NCBI GenBank assembly: GCA_903632075.3
Contig: CAHIKZ030000126.1
Span: 949,501 to 1,013,500, forward strand
Direction of reading: 5' to 3'
Source: Acanthosepion pharaonis
Taxonomy: Eukaryota > Mollusca > Cephalopoda > Sepiida > Sepiidae
Length of the DNA stretch: 64,000 nt
Position numbers and translations under genes: made by a program. Below the pieces are notes generated by a model that was not told the DNA's origin, did not search any database, and saw nothing but the letters and a program-made list of their open reading frames with translations. Within the stretch, counting starts at the first letter, position 1; every line of letters starts with the position of its first letter. Of the stretch, positions 1 through 12,439 are shown piece after piece.

Positions 1-151
1 TACTGTTTATTTGCATTTTTGTAAATTTTGCAATATAAAAAAAAAACAATTCTGTCTGAATTTCTAGGATGAATAGTTATTGTTAACAATAGTATTTACA
101 TGCGGACTATTGTCTTCATCTTTGTTGCTGTTATCACAACATTCCCTCTAG

Positions 152-243
152 GTTACCTGGATCAACACATACCTGATGAAAACCAGAGGACACAATGGTC
201 GAAATGTTATGACAACAACAAAAGTGAAGAGAATAGTCTTCAA
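152..243 (+). CDS. Candidate internal exon, unknown product
   Basis: A 92-bp segment lies between a plausible acceptor (CATTCCCTCTAG, ending at 151) and a plausible donor (CAA|GTAAAT at 244). Two frames are open across it. One reads VTWINTYLMKTRGHNGRNVM and continues basic; the other reads GYLDQHIPDENQRTQWSKCY and continues acidic. Neither is recognised. In either frame the exit phase (2 or 0) does not fit the entry phase of the exon at 21321, so they cannot be adjacent exons of one mRNA. Base composition is more balanced than the flanks, which favours a real exon, but 92 bp with two weak splice sites can also arise by chance. Confidence 0.3.
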
Positions 244-2455
244 GTAAATAAAAAAAAAATTGCTATGTTTATTGTTCACATAATAAAGATTGTCAGGCTA
301 TTTACACAGATAAGCAAATTCATAAATTAAATGATTTTATTATTCCAGCCCCCCAAAATGAACGAACCTTCTTGTTTGATAGATTTCTTTTGCTTTAGTT
401 GATCAAGTTTAAGTGTCTTTTTTCTGTGTGCTTTTTGTTCATTTCTATCCTTTCTGTAATGAGTCCTTATGATATTCTGCTTTTAGGCTTTTTGTCTGAC
501 TGCACACCCAATCTTGCACCTCTTATTTTATTTTTTTTCCTACTTCTCTTGTTTAAATCCAGTCAGACACTTTCCATGGTTGCTTGTGATAAACCCTTAA
601 TTTGAAAGCCATTCTAAGTGCTTTATTTCTTGTCATTTTTTTAAGCATCATTCTTTAAAGAACACCAACCTTATAACCCTTTCGATAATTTTCTTAGTAC
701 ATTTGGATTCTCCTACAAATGCATATTCTTTGCCTCTTAAATTATATTCAGTAATCCACCATCTGAGGATGGGAAAGATTTTTACAAGTCCTAACTCATT
801 CATTTTTGTAATGACACAAAATATCTTGTTAATAGGTTCTCCATTCAAATGGTATCATTAGCCTAATTCAACTTTTGAGCTATTGTCATAGACACAATAA
901 CATCTTTCTCTGATTTCTCAACCTCCTGCCATTTACAGGAGTCAGATCTGCCAGAATGATTGGTATCTTGGAGTTTGGGAGGAGGTGATTATACCAATCT
1001 TTTATCTTCCTTCTCACCAAAGAATAGGGCTTTGCAGGCTAATTTAAGACCTTTTACTTTAAATCTTGATTTCGTTAAAAGATTCTAAATCATATATTTT
1101 TTTTTTTTTTAGACATGGAATAATTAAGATTTTTGTGAGAATGACAAATCTATTATGTTTATGGATTTTATTATTTTCATTACTTAGTTAAATATAGATT
1201 ATTTTTAACCTGTTTCATTTTTGGTGCATACATCTATATATGTATTTTTGTATATATTGTGAATGAAAAAGAAGGAAAAAATGTTCTCATCTGGTTAATG
1301 TAATAAAAAGTGTTGAATACATTTAAAAAGAAAATTATGTCAGACCTTAAGTCTGCAATCATTTTTTTTTATCTTAAGTAACTCTCATCATTTGTTCACA
1401 TATTTTTTATTATCATTGGCAAAAATACATATCACCTCCACTTGATGACTGCTGAATAAAATACCATAATTCTAGGAGTGTTTTTTTTTCTTTAACTATT
1501 CTGCACCATCTAGCATTTTGGCTGATCTATACAATGTATGCTTTCTCCCCAAAATTGAATTCAATGCATCTAATAATACACTGTTATTATGGATGTAAGT
1601 CTTGACCACCAAAGACTCAAGTTATAGAGTTTGGAGGAGTGAGAGTCCATGATGAGTCCAGGAAAGCAAAAGTTGCATACCTTTGTCAAACACTCACCAC
1701 AAAATTACTCTTAACTATTTTGCCACAATGATTGTTTCCTTAAAAAATATTAAGAGATGAGGATAACTTTCAGTCAAATTCTCTCTTTTGTATATTATAA
1801 ATTATATATCTATACATGCACACTCATGATAAAAGTAAAGCATCACTTGTATGTTTGTTTTTTTAACTTTAGCTTTTATCCAACCATATAAACAATTTAA
1901 AAATATTATGCAAATGAAAATTTGAAACCATCTTTAGCAGATTCCTCAGATGTTTTAATTAAATTATTTCCTTGATACTTTACTTGCTTAAATCTACAAT
2001 CTCAATCTTTAGTTAATTAGGTTTACCATATGTTGAAGGGTCTGCCTTGGTGATATATGATATAAGCATTTTTTGATTTTGTTTAACTTAAAATTTGTTA
2101 TCCAAAAAAAAAGTAAAGCTCCAATAAAACTTGAAAACTGCTCCCGTTTGAGGTGAGGAAATTATGGTAAAGCTGCATTTAATCAACTTCCAGTCTTTAT
2201 GTTTTAGCAATTAATTAATAACTGAGACCACATCTTTTACCTGAATGTTTTATATTTTCATTTACAATACATATTTAAAGACTAGAAATTATCTAAGAAT
2301 TAATAAGATTAATTATATAACATGCATGACCGCTTTAGTATTCTAATCTGAGAATGTAATAAGCAATAGATATAATCCAGAGATCTGAATGCATTAAATG
2401 AATTGCATCTGTACATTGATATGAAAATATTGAACCTCTTACTAAAACATTTTAG
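244..2455. other. AT-rich non-coding DNA
   Basis: No exon, RNA gene or recognisable element was seen. The open frames here are short and have no splice context or known motifs. T-runs and short A-runs are common, as expected of intron or intergenic sequence in this genome. Confidence 0.5.
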
Positions 2456-2459
2456 CATG

Positions 2460-2762
2460 GCCCAGTGTTCAGTCAGTCAGTTATGTGCCATACATGATAC
2501 ACATTTAAGCGATCATGTATCTTTTGATACATACAGATGAGGCAGATTTTTTCCTGCAGTAGGTTGCCATTTCTTTCTGCAGTAGACCAGTTGCCATCCA
2601 AGTCTATAGAACACAGTCTGTCCTGCTATTTACCTATAGCTAAGAAGAGGATTCATATCATTCCCAAGGGTATTAGCATGTAAGTGAATGTAATGGATTC
2701 AACTAGAATTTGAACTCGGCTCTCCAATTCCTCAATCTGAGCTGCTATCCATTACTCCACAG
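2460..2762 (-). mobile_element. tRNA-derived SINE, family 1, longest copy
   Basis: Read on the minus strand, a tRNA-like head has an A-box-like GTAATGGATAGC (2755-2744) and a B-box-like GAGTTCAAATTC (2717-2706). It is followed by a body containing ATATGAATCCTCTTCT, GGTAAATAGCAGGACAGACT and TTCTATAGACTTGG. The same body reappears at about 8455-8530, 52140-52205 and 54280-54370, and the head reappears at 29540-29625 and 54205-54270. Repetition at five places with the same internal order shows an interspersed family. RNA polymerase III promoter boxes at the head are the hallmark of tRNA SINEs. Confidence 0.7.
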
Positions 2763-2779
2763 TGTTAGAAAATAAAATT

Positions 2780-2866
2780 ACTGACTTTAAGGTCAGTGGC
2801 TTAAATTAAGATGGGACCTTGTGACTTCCATTCTGTGATTTTTATCACTGAGCTATCACCCTGGAT
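2780..2866 (-). ncRNA. Second tRNA-like segment directly upstream of the SINE head
   Basis: On the minus strand, TGATAGCTCAGTGATAAAAA (A-box core 2855-2845) precedes AAGGTCCCATCT (2820-2809), which loosely fits a B box. About 45 bases further on, the SINE head at 2460-2762 begins. A short inverted repeat, ACTGACTTTAAGGTCAGT (2779-2796), sits between them. It could be a dimeric tRNA SINE or an older SINE next to the younger one. The B box is weak, so this is tentative. Confidence 0.35.
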
Positions 2867-2879
2867 CAATATGCTTCAC

Positions 2880-5640
2880 AGTGAGTTATGTTTTGTAAGA
2901 TGAAGTTCTTTGTATGTCAGCTTATGGTGTGATATTCATCTTTAGGAGTGTCTGGAAAACAGAAGATAATGAGTGCCTCCTGTTATTGCTTCCACCCCCT
3001 CAGTCCTGCCCCCCCCTCTTAAGTATGGCACTCAAAATAAATTCTCTGAACCTTATCTTCTATTAAACACAATTTGCCATGGTCTTTTCCAGATTATTCT
3101 CAGCTGGAATTTTATCAATTGCTAGAAAAGACATTAATTACTGAGTCATCTCTACTCTCCTGGCAACTGACCGCATCCTTTCTTGATACTGCAACTGAAT
3201 GGAAATTGGAGACTTGTTTTGCTATTTTTTTTTATTTGTAAATTGTTCTTGCTAATGCTACTAATTCAAGCATTTGAAATTTAAATGACAATCTTTCCTA
3301 ATGCTCTGTGTATTTGAGTCCATCTTGAAAATGAAGTATTTAAGCATTAAGTGATTGATAAACTTCAAAAATGTTGCCATTAGCATTCAAATTATTGTCC
3401 TCAGTGGTAATGTTCACTTAAGCATGGCAAGATTGCAGTGTAATAAATGTGTTGTTCATAGATAATACTAACAATAAAATCTATTCTAATTTAAAACCTG
3501 TTCTTTGTAGTTACCTGGAGACAAGTGGAGCTGTCCTTGAAATAATTGTAAGATGTTAACAAAACTAAGTAAATATCTAAACTATAAATACAAACATAAA
3601 AGTTTCTTGCAAGCAGAAAGAATTTTACCTTAATTGGAAAGTTTTTTTTCTGAAACAAGTTAAGATAACTTTGCATTTAAAATAAAACCCCAATCTTTTC
3701 CTCTGCTACAACACCTGAGCAAAACTAGCAACTAATTTATGAATTGTAAAAATTGTCTAACACATTAAAAAAAAAAGAAAGAAACAGATGACTTACAAAA
3801 TAGAATAAAACTGATATTTTTATTTGTATATTTAAGGAGAGATATTAGTAAATTCCATCTTTTAAATATTCTGAATATTTCTAAATAAGATGATTTCTTT
3901 TCTTTCTTTTTTTTACTCAAGACTAAAGTGTAAACACTTTCTAACACACAACATATATAGATAAATCAGGAAAGCGTATATGTTTAGTATATTGTTGGAT
4001 AAAATGAGTTTTCCTCTATTAAACACTATTTTTTTTATATAGCCACCACCATTGGTTATGCATTTTTGAAGTTCTCTTCATTTCATGGACTATCCAATGC
4101 CATCCAAGACAGAACTTTCCATATACATTATTTTTGCCACTATTGAAACACGTTATCCACCATCTAACTGTGCCCATATCCCCTGTTTGGTCACTTTAAA
4201 CATTCAGCAAGCATTGATGAATGTTAATGGGTGCAATTTTTTTCCACATAAAAGAATGAATATCTGCTTCATATACACTTTCATGTTGATGCTATTTCGT
4301 CAGACTGTTATCTAACAAGGCAAAAAAAAATGTGGGTTATTTGTGGGAAGGTTCAACTTCCGTTGTCATGACAATATATTAAAAAAGAAGGCATTACTTT
4401 CAGAGCACCTCCCACACATATGCATACAGAGTTAATCTTTTTCCATAAAAATGCAAGAAAAAGGCATATAACACAATAGATAATATTTCTTAAACTTCAG
4501 TCAGGTTTTAATATTCTTTTAAAATTATTTCAGTAAAGAGTATTTAAAATAGAGAATTTAAGATGTTATTTAGCTGAATAACTTTATGTTGAAAATTTCT
4601 GGCAATTGTTTAAGAAAAACAAAACAAAATATAAACTGCACTAATAAGAACCAGGAAAGAAAATCAAGAAAGTTTTTTTCAATTTTCAATGCCCAGAAAT
4701 CAATTGAAAGATTTGCAAGTAAAATATAATTCAGCTGCATTCTCTGTTAAAATAAAAATAAGTACCTGATAAAAGTTTTTATCATCATAAAGTTGACCCC
4801 CTCCATCCTGAAAGACCAAACACCCAGAAACTCTAACTTTTCCAAAGCATTTATCAGCATTTAAATTCAATCAACTTATGTCAGTTTTATAAACTGCTGT
4901 TTATTTGTACTTTCTGTGCTGAAATGTCTAGCAAAAAATTAAATGAAGACAATAACAATTCACACATCCACACTTAATGATTAACACTTTCACTGCTACA
5001 TTGTTATATCATTGTTGCCTGGCTATGCTGGCTCATTTTTTGAGAAAAAAATAGGAAATTACCTTTTACTGGTAATAACTATACAGATGCTGAATACAAT
5101 TACATATGGGCACTGCTGACTAAGCTAAATGACTCTTCCAACAAACATTATAATAAAAAATACATCACAAAATAAGTTGTATTGTATGCTGGTTGGGAAG
5201 TAGCACCAAGTGCTAGCCAGTTTATAACACAAATGATAGGGATCGACATTTAAATATGCCTTGAAAACATATCTATTTATTAATATATAGACAATAGGCA
5301 ATGTAATTTTCCTGAAGATGTGTATTTATGTCTACAGCCTGTGTTAACACTTTATTTAAAATCAGAATATTTGAAGTTAATCTTGAAGATCATATTGATG
5401 AAGCTCATTGCTAAAACCCTAATGAATAAATATTTTGATTTTAAGAGTCCAGATTTGACTTTACTTTGTACAGGTAGCATCCTAACTCATGGCATTATGA
5501 ATAGAAATAGCTGTTAAAAGTTAGTCGCCTTATTGAGATATTATTATCAGCCTGTAATGTGAACATCACATTTCTAAATAGTTTTTCTAAATATAAAATC
5601 AAATGATGAGGAAACATTTATGATAAATAATATCTTCTTT
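2880..5640. other. AT-rich non-coding DNA with a possible transposase relic
   Basis: Mostly unstructured. On the minus strand of about 4010-4320 a stop-interrupted reading contains MESSVLDGIG and CITNGGGYIKK, which faintly resembles the C-terminal tail of a Tc1/mariner transposase; the match is too weak to call separately. The remainder shows only A/T runs. Confidence 0.35.
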
Positions 5641-6060
5641 CTGAAGAAATTGAATTATTTTACTGCAATCACTGTCTCAAGTGGGGCAATAAATTTAATC
5701 TGGTTGTCTGTCTCTATAGTCTGATTATAAAGATCTGTTCAGCCTAAAAATGGATGTGGCCTGCAGCTGAGAGACAGTCTGACAGATCAATGACTTAAAC
5801 TTTGTATATTGTTTATCTGCCTTGTTGCTTGTCAGTCATATTAGGTGAGATTTTCTGCTTAATGTATCTGACTTAACATTAAATTAGCACGGCTGAGTAA
5901 ATAACCTGTAATTGTATCTTGCTTCACAGAGACTAGGTGTCTTTCTCTTATCTGCTGCAGTAAACATGTTGAGTGAGTAATTTTCACCTTGTCAAGAGAG
6001 AAAAGCCAAAAAGCTAATCAGATTGGCTTCTGAAGAACAGGTACATCAAATAAAATTTCT
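5640..6060. promoter_or_regulatory. Possible conserved non-coding element
   Basis: A stretch of higher sequence complexity and GC content than its flanks, without tandem repeats, open frame or similarity to other repeats in the window. It contains homeodomain-type cores (CTAATCAGATTGGC, TTAAATTAGC) and GATA/E-box-type words (CTTATCTGCTGCAG). This is only a compositional argument; it needs cross-species alignment. Confidence 0.25.
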
Positions 6061-6344
6061 CTTTACTTTGATTTACTTGCAATGCTTATGAAATGTGTAA
6101 TGATTTCTTGCAATGTCTCTCAAAGAGCACCTTCATGATAAACACTGAAGTGTTTTGCGAGATGACAGTTTTTTGGTTTTTATTCTTCTCTTTGTGTAGG
6201 ATGCTCAGAAGAATTTTCTAGAATATATCATTTTAAGTATGTTTATTTTTCTAGAATTTTTAGAAACTTTCTCTGTTTGTATAATAATTATACTCTCCAG
6301 CATTAAATCAATAGAATAGTAAAAGACACCTTCAAAAAAAAATG

Positions 6345-6470
6345 AAACAAAATATTAAGAAACAGGAACATTTGGGAGGGAGAAACAAAGTTATATTGAG
6401 TAGTGAATACTGAAAATTTTCTCACAGATGAAGTGGAGATTGACGCAGCTCTCCTGCTGGTTACAGTTTT
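6345..6470 (+). mobile_element. LINE family A, internally deleted fragment
   Basis: AAATATTAAGAAACAGGAACAT followed by TTTTCTCACAGATGAAGTGGAGA matches the copies at 55170-55295 (AATATTAAGAAACAGG, CCTCACAGATGAAGAGGAGA) and 23903-24010. The middle part is shortened relative to those copies. It corresponds to the C-terminal part of the polyprotein, just before the conserved C-terminal tail domain. It is non-functional. Confidence 0.6.
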
Positions 6471-6479
6471 GTTGTACAA

Positions 6480-7870
6480 GTAAATTCAACAGTTGATTTC
6501 AAGTTCCAAAAAATCCACAGGACACTATTTTCACCAACATTCTTCTTTTATATGTTACATCTCTTCACAATATCATGGCTCTCCACAAATTCTTATCTTC
6601 TAAGCAATGTTTGTCCCTTTACCACCCGTTTTAATCACGTCTCTATCATTCACTTGCATAAACATGTTAGGTAGATTATTCACTGTTTCTCTCTACCCTT
6701 CTTGCCTTCAATATGCCCTGTGAGTGTCAAGTTCTATAACCCCTCTTTCACAGAAATTTAACTGTTATTTGTTTCTAATCTTAAGTTCAAGTGTTCTTTT
6801 TGCTTCCATTTTCTTTAAAAATTCCTTGTTGTTCACATGATCACATAGTATTCACAGTGTTCTTTATTAAAGTCCAAGTTATAGTGCAACTCTTGGCCAA
6901 AACTGGCATCGTTCCATTGGGAGCAAAGATTTTTAATTTCAGTTTGGATTTGTGGTAGTTTGCTGCTGTAGTTGGCTTAAGAAATTTTTGCTTTTTACAT
7001 TTGGAATAACTTTAGTAGCTTATTTAATTGAAGTAATTATAAGAATTATTTATTTTATTTCCTTCGGACTTGCTATATCATTTTGTTTTCATTACAGAAA
7101 CAAATTGTTTTGTGTGAAATTAGCTAAAAATTGTTTTTAGGAAACTTAGTCTTGTTAGTTGGAATTTAATTTAACATTTTTCACTTAAAGTTAATTTAAT
7201 ATTATTCTCTAAACTTTTTATTCATAAAAGCAAATCCACTAATGATAAACTTTATTTTTGCATAATCTGTATTTCTGTTTCTAACAAAAGAAAAAAATAT
7301 CTTGAAATTTTACTTAACTTCTTGTATCAATGTAACATTTTAATTTTACTTGATTTTAAAAAAGTAATTTATTAAACCTATTTTTCTAGTTTTTCTTATT
7401 ACAAATGTTACAAAATCTTTCATAAGAAAATTAATTTTGATAACATTTTATGTTTAATTTTTAACAGACTTTTCTCCCAAAGAATTTTTTCTTCCATTCT
7501 GTTTTTACACTGCAAAATTTATTTAAAAATGCTATTATTTGTTGCATAAAGTTAATTTAATATTTATTGCTATGATATTGTTATTCATAATAATAAATAT
7601 ATTGAGGATAAAATTTAACTTTTTATGAGCAATTTGTATTTTTCTTTCTAAAAGGTACTTTTAAAAAAATATTTTAACTTTTAATTTACTGTTAAGATAC
7701 ATAAAATAGGAGAAAACATGATATTTTTTACTACAAAAATCATTTATTCATAACATTGTTATGTAAAGTTAATCTCATAATTCAATAAATTTTCACCTTT
7801 TGAATATAAGAATATTCTTTCAGTAAATGATTATATGAATAAATATTATAAACAAGAATTATTTTGTTAC
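6480..7870. other. Very AT-rich non-coding DNA
   Basis: Below about 6900 the sequence is ordinary AT-rich DNA. From about 6950 to 7870 it becomes dominated by T-runs and TTTAA/AATTT words with loosely recurring GTTAATTTAATATT motifs (about 7186, 7551), perhaps an old degenerate repeat. No gene seen. Confidence 0.45.
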
Positions 7871-7877
7871 AATCTTA

Positions 7878-7878
<1 letters not shown>

Positions 7879-7927
<49 letters not shown>
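7879..7927. repeat. (TG)n microsatellite, about 24 units
   Basis: An uninterrupted TG dinucleotide run. It explains the poly Cys-Val open frame here, which is not a gene. Confidence 0.98.
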
Positions 7928-7932
<5 letters not shown>

Positions 7933-8094
7933 CATGTAAACAAACAAAATTTCAATCTAGCTTGCTATTCTTATTCTACCTTCTACACAAAAATGGCTTT
8001 ATTATGCATTTGATTATTTGTGTATCTGTATTAGTATACCAGGGTTTTCCCAGAATCTGTCCTTGTGCCAAAGTTGACTTATAAGTCAACTAAT

Positions 8095-8150
8095 AAGTTT
8101 GGTTGCATTGGTTTGTCTGTGTGATTTTCTATATAATTTGTTTGTATGAT

Positions 8151-8181
<31 letters not shown>

Positions 8182-8222
8182 TTTGATTTTCTATGGATAT
8201 AATTTGGTTGTATGATTTTATA

Positions 8223-8297
<75 letters not shown>

Positions 8298-8370
8298 TTG
8301 ATTTTCTGAATATATATAATTTGATTTTCTATATATATAATTTGGCTGTATGATTTTATATATAATTCAA
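8095..8370. repeat. Compound (TA)n cluster with AATTTGATTTTCTATA units
   Basis: Pure TA runs at 8155-8180 and 8219-8294 are embedded in recurring words such as TTTGTATGATTTTCTATATA and ATAATTTGATTTTCTATATA (about 8120, 8180, 8295, 8320). The array seems to have grown by duplicating a unit that ends in a TA run. Confidence 0.9.
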
Positions 8371-8394
8371 TGATGATGGACAAGTTGGAATATT

Positions 8395-8535
8395 TCAGCT
8401 GACTGCAAAAGAGTTTATTACCACAGAAAGTAGAATCTGTGAGATGAATTTAAGTTTTTTACATTCACTTGACAAAGACATGAATCAATTCCTTCCCCAT
8501 GCATCTATGTGTTAAATAGCAGAGCAGACTAGGAT
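8395..8535 (+). mobile_element. tRNA-derived SINE, family 1, body fragment
   Basis: AAGACATGAATCAATTCCTTC, then GTTAAATAGCAGAGCAGACTAGG, match the SINE body seen at 2590-2650 (minus strand) and 54280-54345. The head is missing or too decayed to see. It lies just after the TA cluster. Confidence 0.5.
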
Positions 8536-8539
8536 CTCT

Positions 8540-11500
8540 AACCTTATATGACATCCATTCTAGAAGAGAATGCAATGGGAAACCATTCCACTATATTTTC
8601 CAAGAGTGCATGATAATTCACAATTAATAAAGAAAAAAAATGGCAATCCATGATTGCCAATATTCTGAAGATATATGCTAATGGTAATATTAATTGTTTC
8701 CCTACAAGGAAAGATTCAGCATTTATTGAATGAACAGCCATTGCTACTGTCAGTTAGAATTTATAAAATAAAAACTTTAAAAAAAAAATGGCTTTCTTGA
8801 ATCTAATAAATGTTATCAGTCTTTCCAGTATTGATGGGGGATTGCTTTTTAATCTTTTGTTCAAAGTAGTGTGGAACATCAACACCTTAATTATGCTTTT
8901 ATTCTCTTTTGAGTTACATGTGCTATCCATTTTAGTTGTTGCTGCTGTTGAAAGTCCTCAAGTGGCATAACTTCTGTTATCTGCTAGTATTCTTTTGTGA
9001 TTTTGTAGTACCAGTTTTCAATGTTCAAAAAAGGATGCTCCCCACTAAGACCTACATGCTTCACTGGTTCAAGACTATTTTTAACCATTGAAACATTGGT
9101 TGTATACAGGTGACAGTTTAGATATTTCTGAACGAGTTTGGTATTTTTGTTTAAAGAAGGTAACTGGTCATAATACAAGGAATTAATTTCCTATGTTTTT
9201 CTGTCTTATCTGAAAAATTAAAACCTGAATATAAAAGTAAGTTCATCCACTTGAAGAAACTAGTTAACTAAATATAGTTTATTAATAATAAAAAGAAAGT
9301 AACCATAACTAGAAGATGGTATCATCACATAAATCTACTTTGTATTGAAGCTGTTTGTTTCTTTGCAGCCATATAACATTTGCATTGACAACCCCAATTC
9401 CTAACTGACCTAGCAGTAGCTCAAAACACTTAATCCCCAAGAACTATTAATTACTTTCGTTCAATTCTTTCACACAATACCCTCATCCATTCTTTAATGT
9501 TTCATTTTTTTCTCTGCTCCAAAAGCTGCAAAGATGTCCTTTAAAATATAGAAAAGGCTTTTAAGGTTTTTTTTTTTCTTTTGCTATTCATCCCTTCACC
9601 TCTTAACATTAAGACTTGATTACAAATTATTCCTAAAGTACATGTTTGTTTTATTTCAGCTGGTAACATGGCAACATTTACACTTAGAAGAACAGGAGCC
9701 ATTTGCAAAACATGGTTGAATGAACATGCCATAAATTTTATTTCCTTTGCTATTTTGCATTCTTCATTCAGTCTTACAATTTAAAAGAAGACAGATATTT
9801 TTTTCTTCAAGTAGTATAACTCTCAAAATGTAAAATGAAACAATTTTTTTAAAAAATCCATTTCCTAAAGGCAGGAAATGGATTTTGATGTGGATGACTT
9901 GAATAAGCATTTCTTTTCTTTTTAGCAAAATAGAAGTCTTTCCAAAAATAGTTTTAAAGAAAAAATGTAAAATGAAGCAGTTTCACTTATTCTACTAACA
10001 TTGCCTATTTCTTTCTTTAAATAATCTTGTTGATCAAAACAAAAAAAGAAGTGCAAGAAGGCTCTATTATATGTCGGCAAATGAATTTTTATAGATTATA
10101 AATGAACTCTTTTTAACTTGCTGAATATTTCATAGAATATCACATGAAAAGAACTGTTGTAGAGCAGATAATTTCTTTGATTTCAGTTGCAATGGAATAT
10201 ATGAGGAAAATCATAAAGCATTAAAATCATTAAGCAAAAACAGTTTAATTTGACAATTTGACTTGAAACTGATGATGCCATAATTATGGCTGGGGAAAGA
10301 GGCTTTTTTTATGCACAATTTTGTTGCTTGAAAGTCCATTAGATTCATTCCAAATAGTACACAGTATGCCTTTTCAAAAATTACTCCCCCTACCCATTAC
10401 AATTTTGAAATTACTGAAGAAAAATAATTTTTACAAAGGAAACAATTCAGCTTTCTTTTAAAGTTTTAGCTTTGGTATAGAAATGAATTAATCAAATAAA
10501 TTGCCAGATTTCAAACTTATTGCTAAATGTTGGCCTGAATTCTTTGTTTTTCCTTCAGTGAAGTCATTGAATGCTGTATCAGGAATGCTTTGACACATTG
10601 CAATTCCATCATTAATTCTTTCAAACTGTTCATTTCCAGCCACCCTGTCAATGTTTCTCTATCAAATCACACATCTATACTTTCTATATACTCTTATTCT
10701 TGCTCTTCAGCAAAAACACTTACATTATTTTGCATCTGATGCATTTATAGGATGTATGATTGAGTACCATTGAGATCTGAACAACCTTTTGGGGTATTAC
10801 TTATGAGTGGGATGATATTTAGAACTCTTTTCTATATATGATGTCCTCTTAGCTTTACTGTCACTGTCCCTCACATATTGGGATTAAGATTAAAAAGACA
10901 ACTGCTTTCTTTAGCACCTTAAAAAATGTCAGACAGCATGTAAGTAATAAAAACAGTGACAAGATGGAAATTTAGTATAGCATTCTTCAACAATATTTTT
11001 AATTCAGAAATTTTAAACTGCAACATTTGGTGCCATCAATTCAGTTTTGGCCCTCAAGTATGTAAAAAGCTATTAGATACTTCCTGTTCAACCCAAATAA
11101 AATAAGCAAGACTTATGATATGGATGATCAAAGAAACACTCTTCATATACAGAAAACATAGAATGAAATCATCCAAGGAAGTTTGCAAATAAATATTAAA
11201 AGGATTCAATGAGTTTTGATTAGTCTCAAAGAGTGTTAGTAAATTTACTGAAATCATTAAAGAATAAAAAAGACTGATGATCAGTATTTCTTTCAATGTC
11301 AAAAATCACAAAACTATTCTAAATCCACAACTCACTTTACTTTTCTGATGATAATAATTGAACTAAAATAACTAAAGTGAACATTTGCTGGTTTCAAATG
11401 ATTTAATAGATTTAACAGTAAATCAGAACAATGTCACTTGGGCAGTCTTTGCCATATTAAAAATTTTCATTGACTCAAATAATAACATATATAATGGATC

Positions 11501-12435
11501 AACAACTGATTTCATAATGCCTCTTCCTCCATTACTTCTCTCTGGAATGTTTTACATAATATAGGATTATAACAATACCATGCTAGATTGGGTTTTCAGT
11601 AGCAAATAGGTTTTTACAGGGTAGTCTTGCTAGCCTCATACAGAACTGTTTTGTATTCAAAGCAGTTCTTATCCAAGAGAGTGTACAGAGTCAATCCTGA
11701 TATTTTAGCCTTAGGAAGAAGAGATAAATTAATGCCTTTTTCCAAAGGAGGGGCATTAGTGTAAAGTGAGCCCAACAGACCTTTTTTAGGTTTTGAACTT
11801 GGCTCATCAATTCCATTTTGCACACAGATAAGCATTACATCCCACCTCTACACCTACTCATCAATCACTTTAGTCATTTTCTGCTTTAACAAATGAAATA
11901 TTTCTCATGCTAGAAGAGAACAAATAGATAATTAAACATTGTATTTCACAATATTTCACCTGCAGTTGGTTGCAGCAACTTTCAGCATTTGATCTATATG
12001 TTATGCATTGAATATCAGGAAAAAAAAGTATCAGTAGCTAGGAATTAAAGCAAGTGTTACTGATAGATCTATATGTATGGTATTCTCAATGAAGTAAATT
12101 CTTTCAAAACATTTGCAATTTAATTTTAGTATTAGTATAAAAGCTAAAGGATAGTAGCCTGCTCAGTTTTATTAGTATACATTAAACTAGAAGAATGAGA
12201 AACTGAATTTTATACCAAGACAATGTAATTTTCACCTCACTAGTGTAGTCCTTGTACTATGGCATAGATAAACTAAAAGAAAAGAAAATTGTAACATTTT
12301 AAATGTGTTTTAAGTTATTCAAGATTAAATGAACAGGTAGATAATAGCTGGATAATGGTAAATGATCATATACACAGATCAATACATGTACATATTGCAA
12401 AATAAGGGGTTATATCAGCAATACTCAGACCCCAG
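8540..12435. other. AT-rich non-coding DNA
   Basis: No exon or clear element. At 11600-11840 the minus strand has a 73-codon open frame of fairly even composition; the same strand also carries a tRNA-like GTAATGCTTATC and AAGTTCAAAACC pair, so a decayed SINE is more likely than a gene, but this is unresolved. A perfect hairpin at 9853-9886 is listed separately. Confidence 0.45.
9853..9886. repeat. Perfect 14-bp hairpin
   Basis: AAAATCCATTTCCT and its exact complement AGGAAATGGATTTT are separated by the 6-nt loop AAAGGC. The stem is short for a microRNA precursor and has no flanking pairing that I can see. Confidence 0.8.
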
Positions 12436-12439
12436 ATTA

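Noticed and set aside
648..848. Minus-strand 66-codon frame as an exon
   Set aside because: The codons look fairly even, but there is no acceptor/donor pair and no recognised similarity.
9853..9886. MicroRNA precursor
   Set aside because: The perfect stem is only 14 bp with a 6-nt loop; a metazoan precursor needs a longer imperfect stem.
11614..11835. Minus-strand 73-codon frame as a gene
   Set aside because: Tempting composition, but tRNA-box-like words on the same strand make a decayed SINE at least as likely; left as unexplained sequence.
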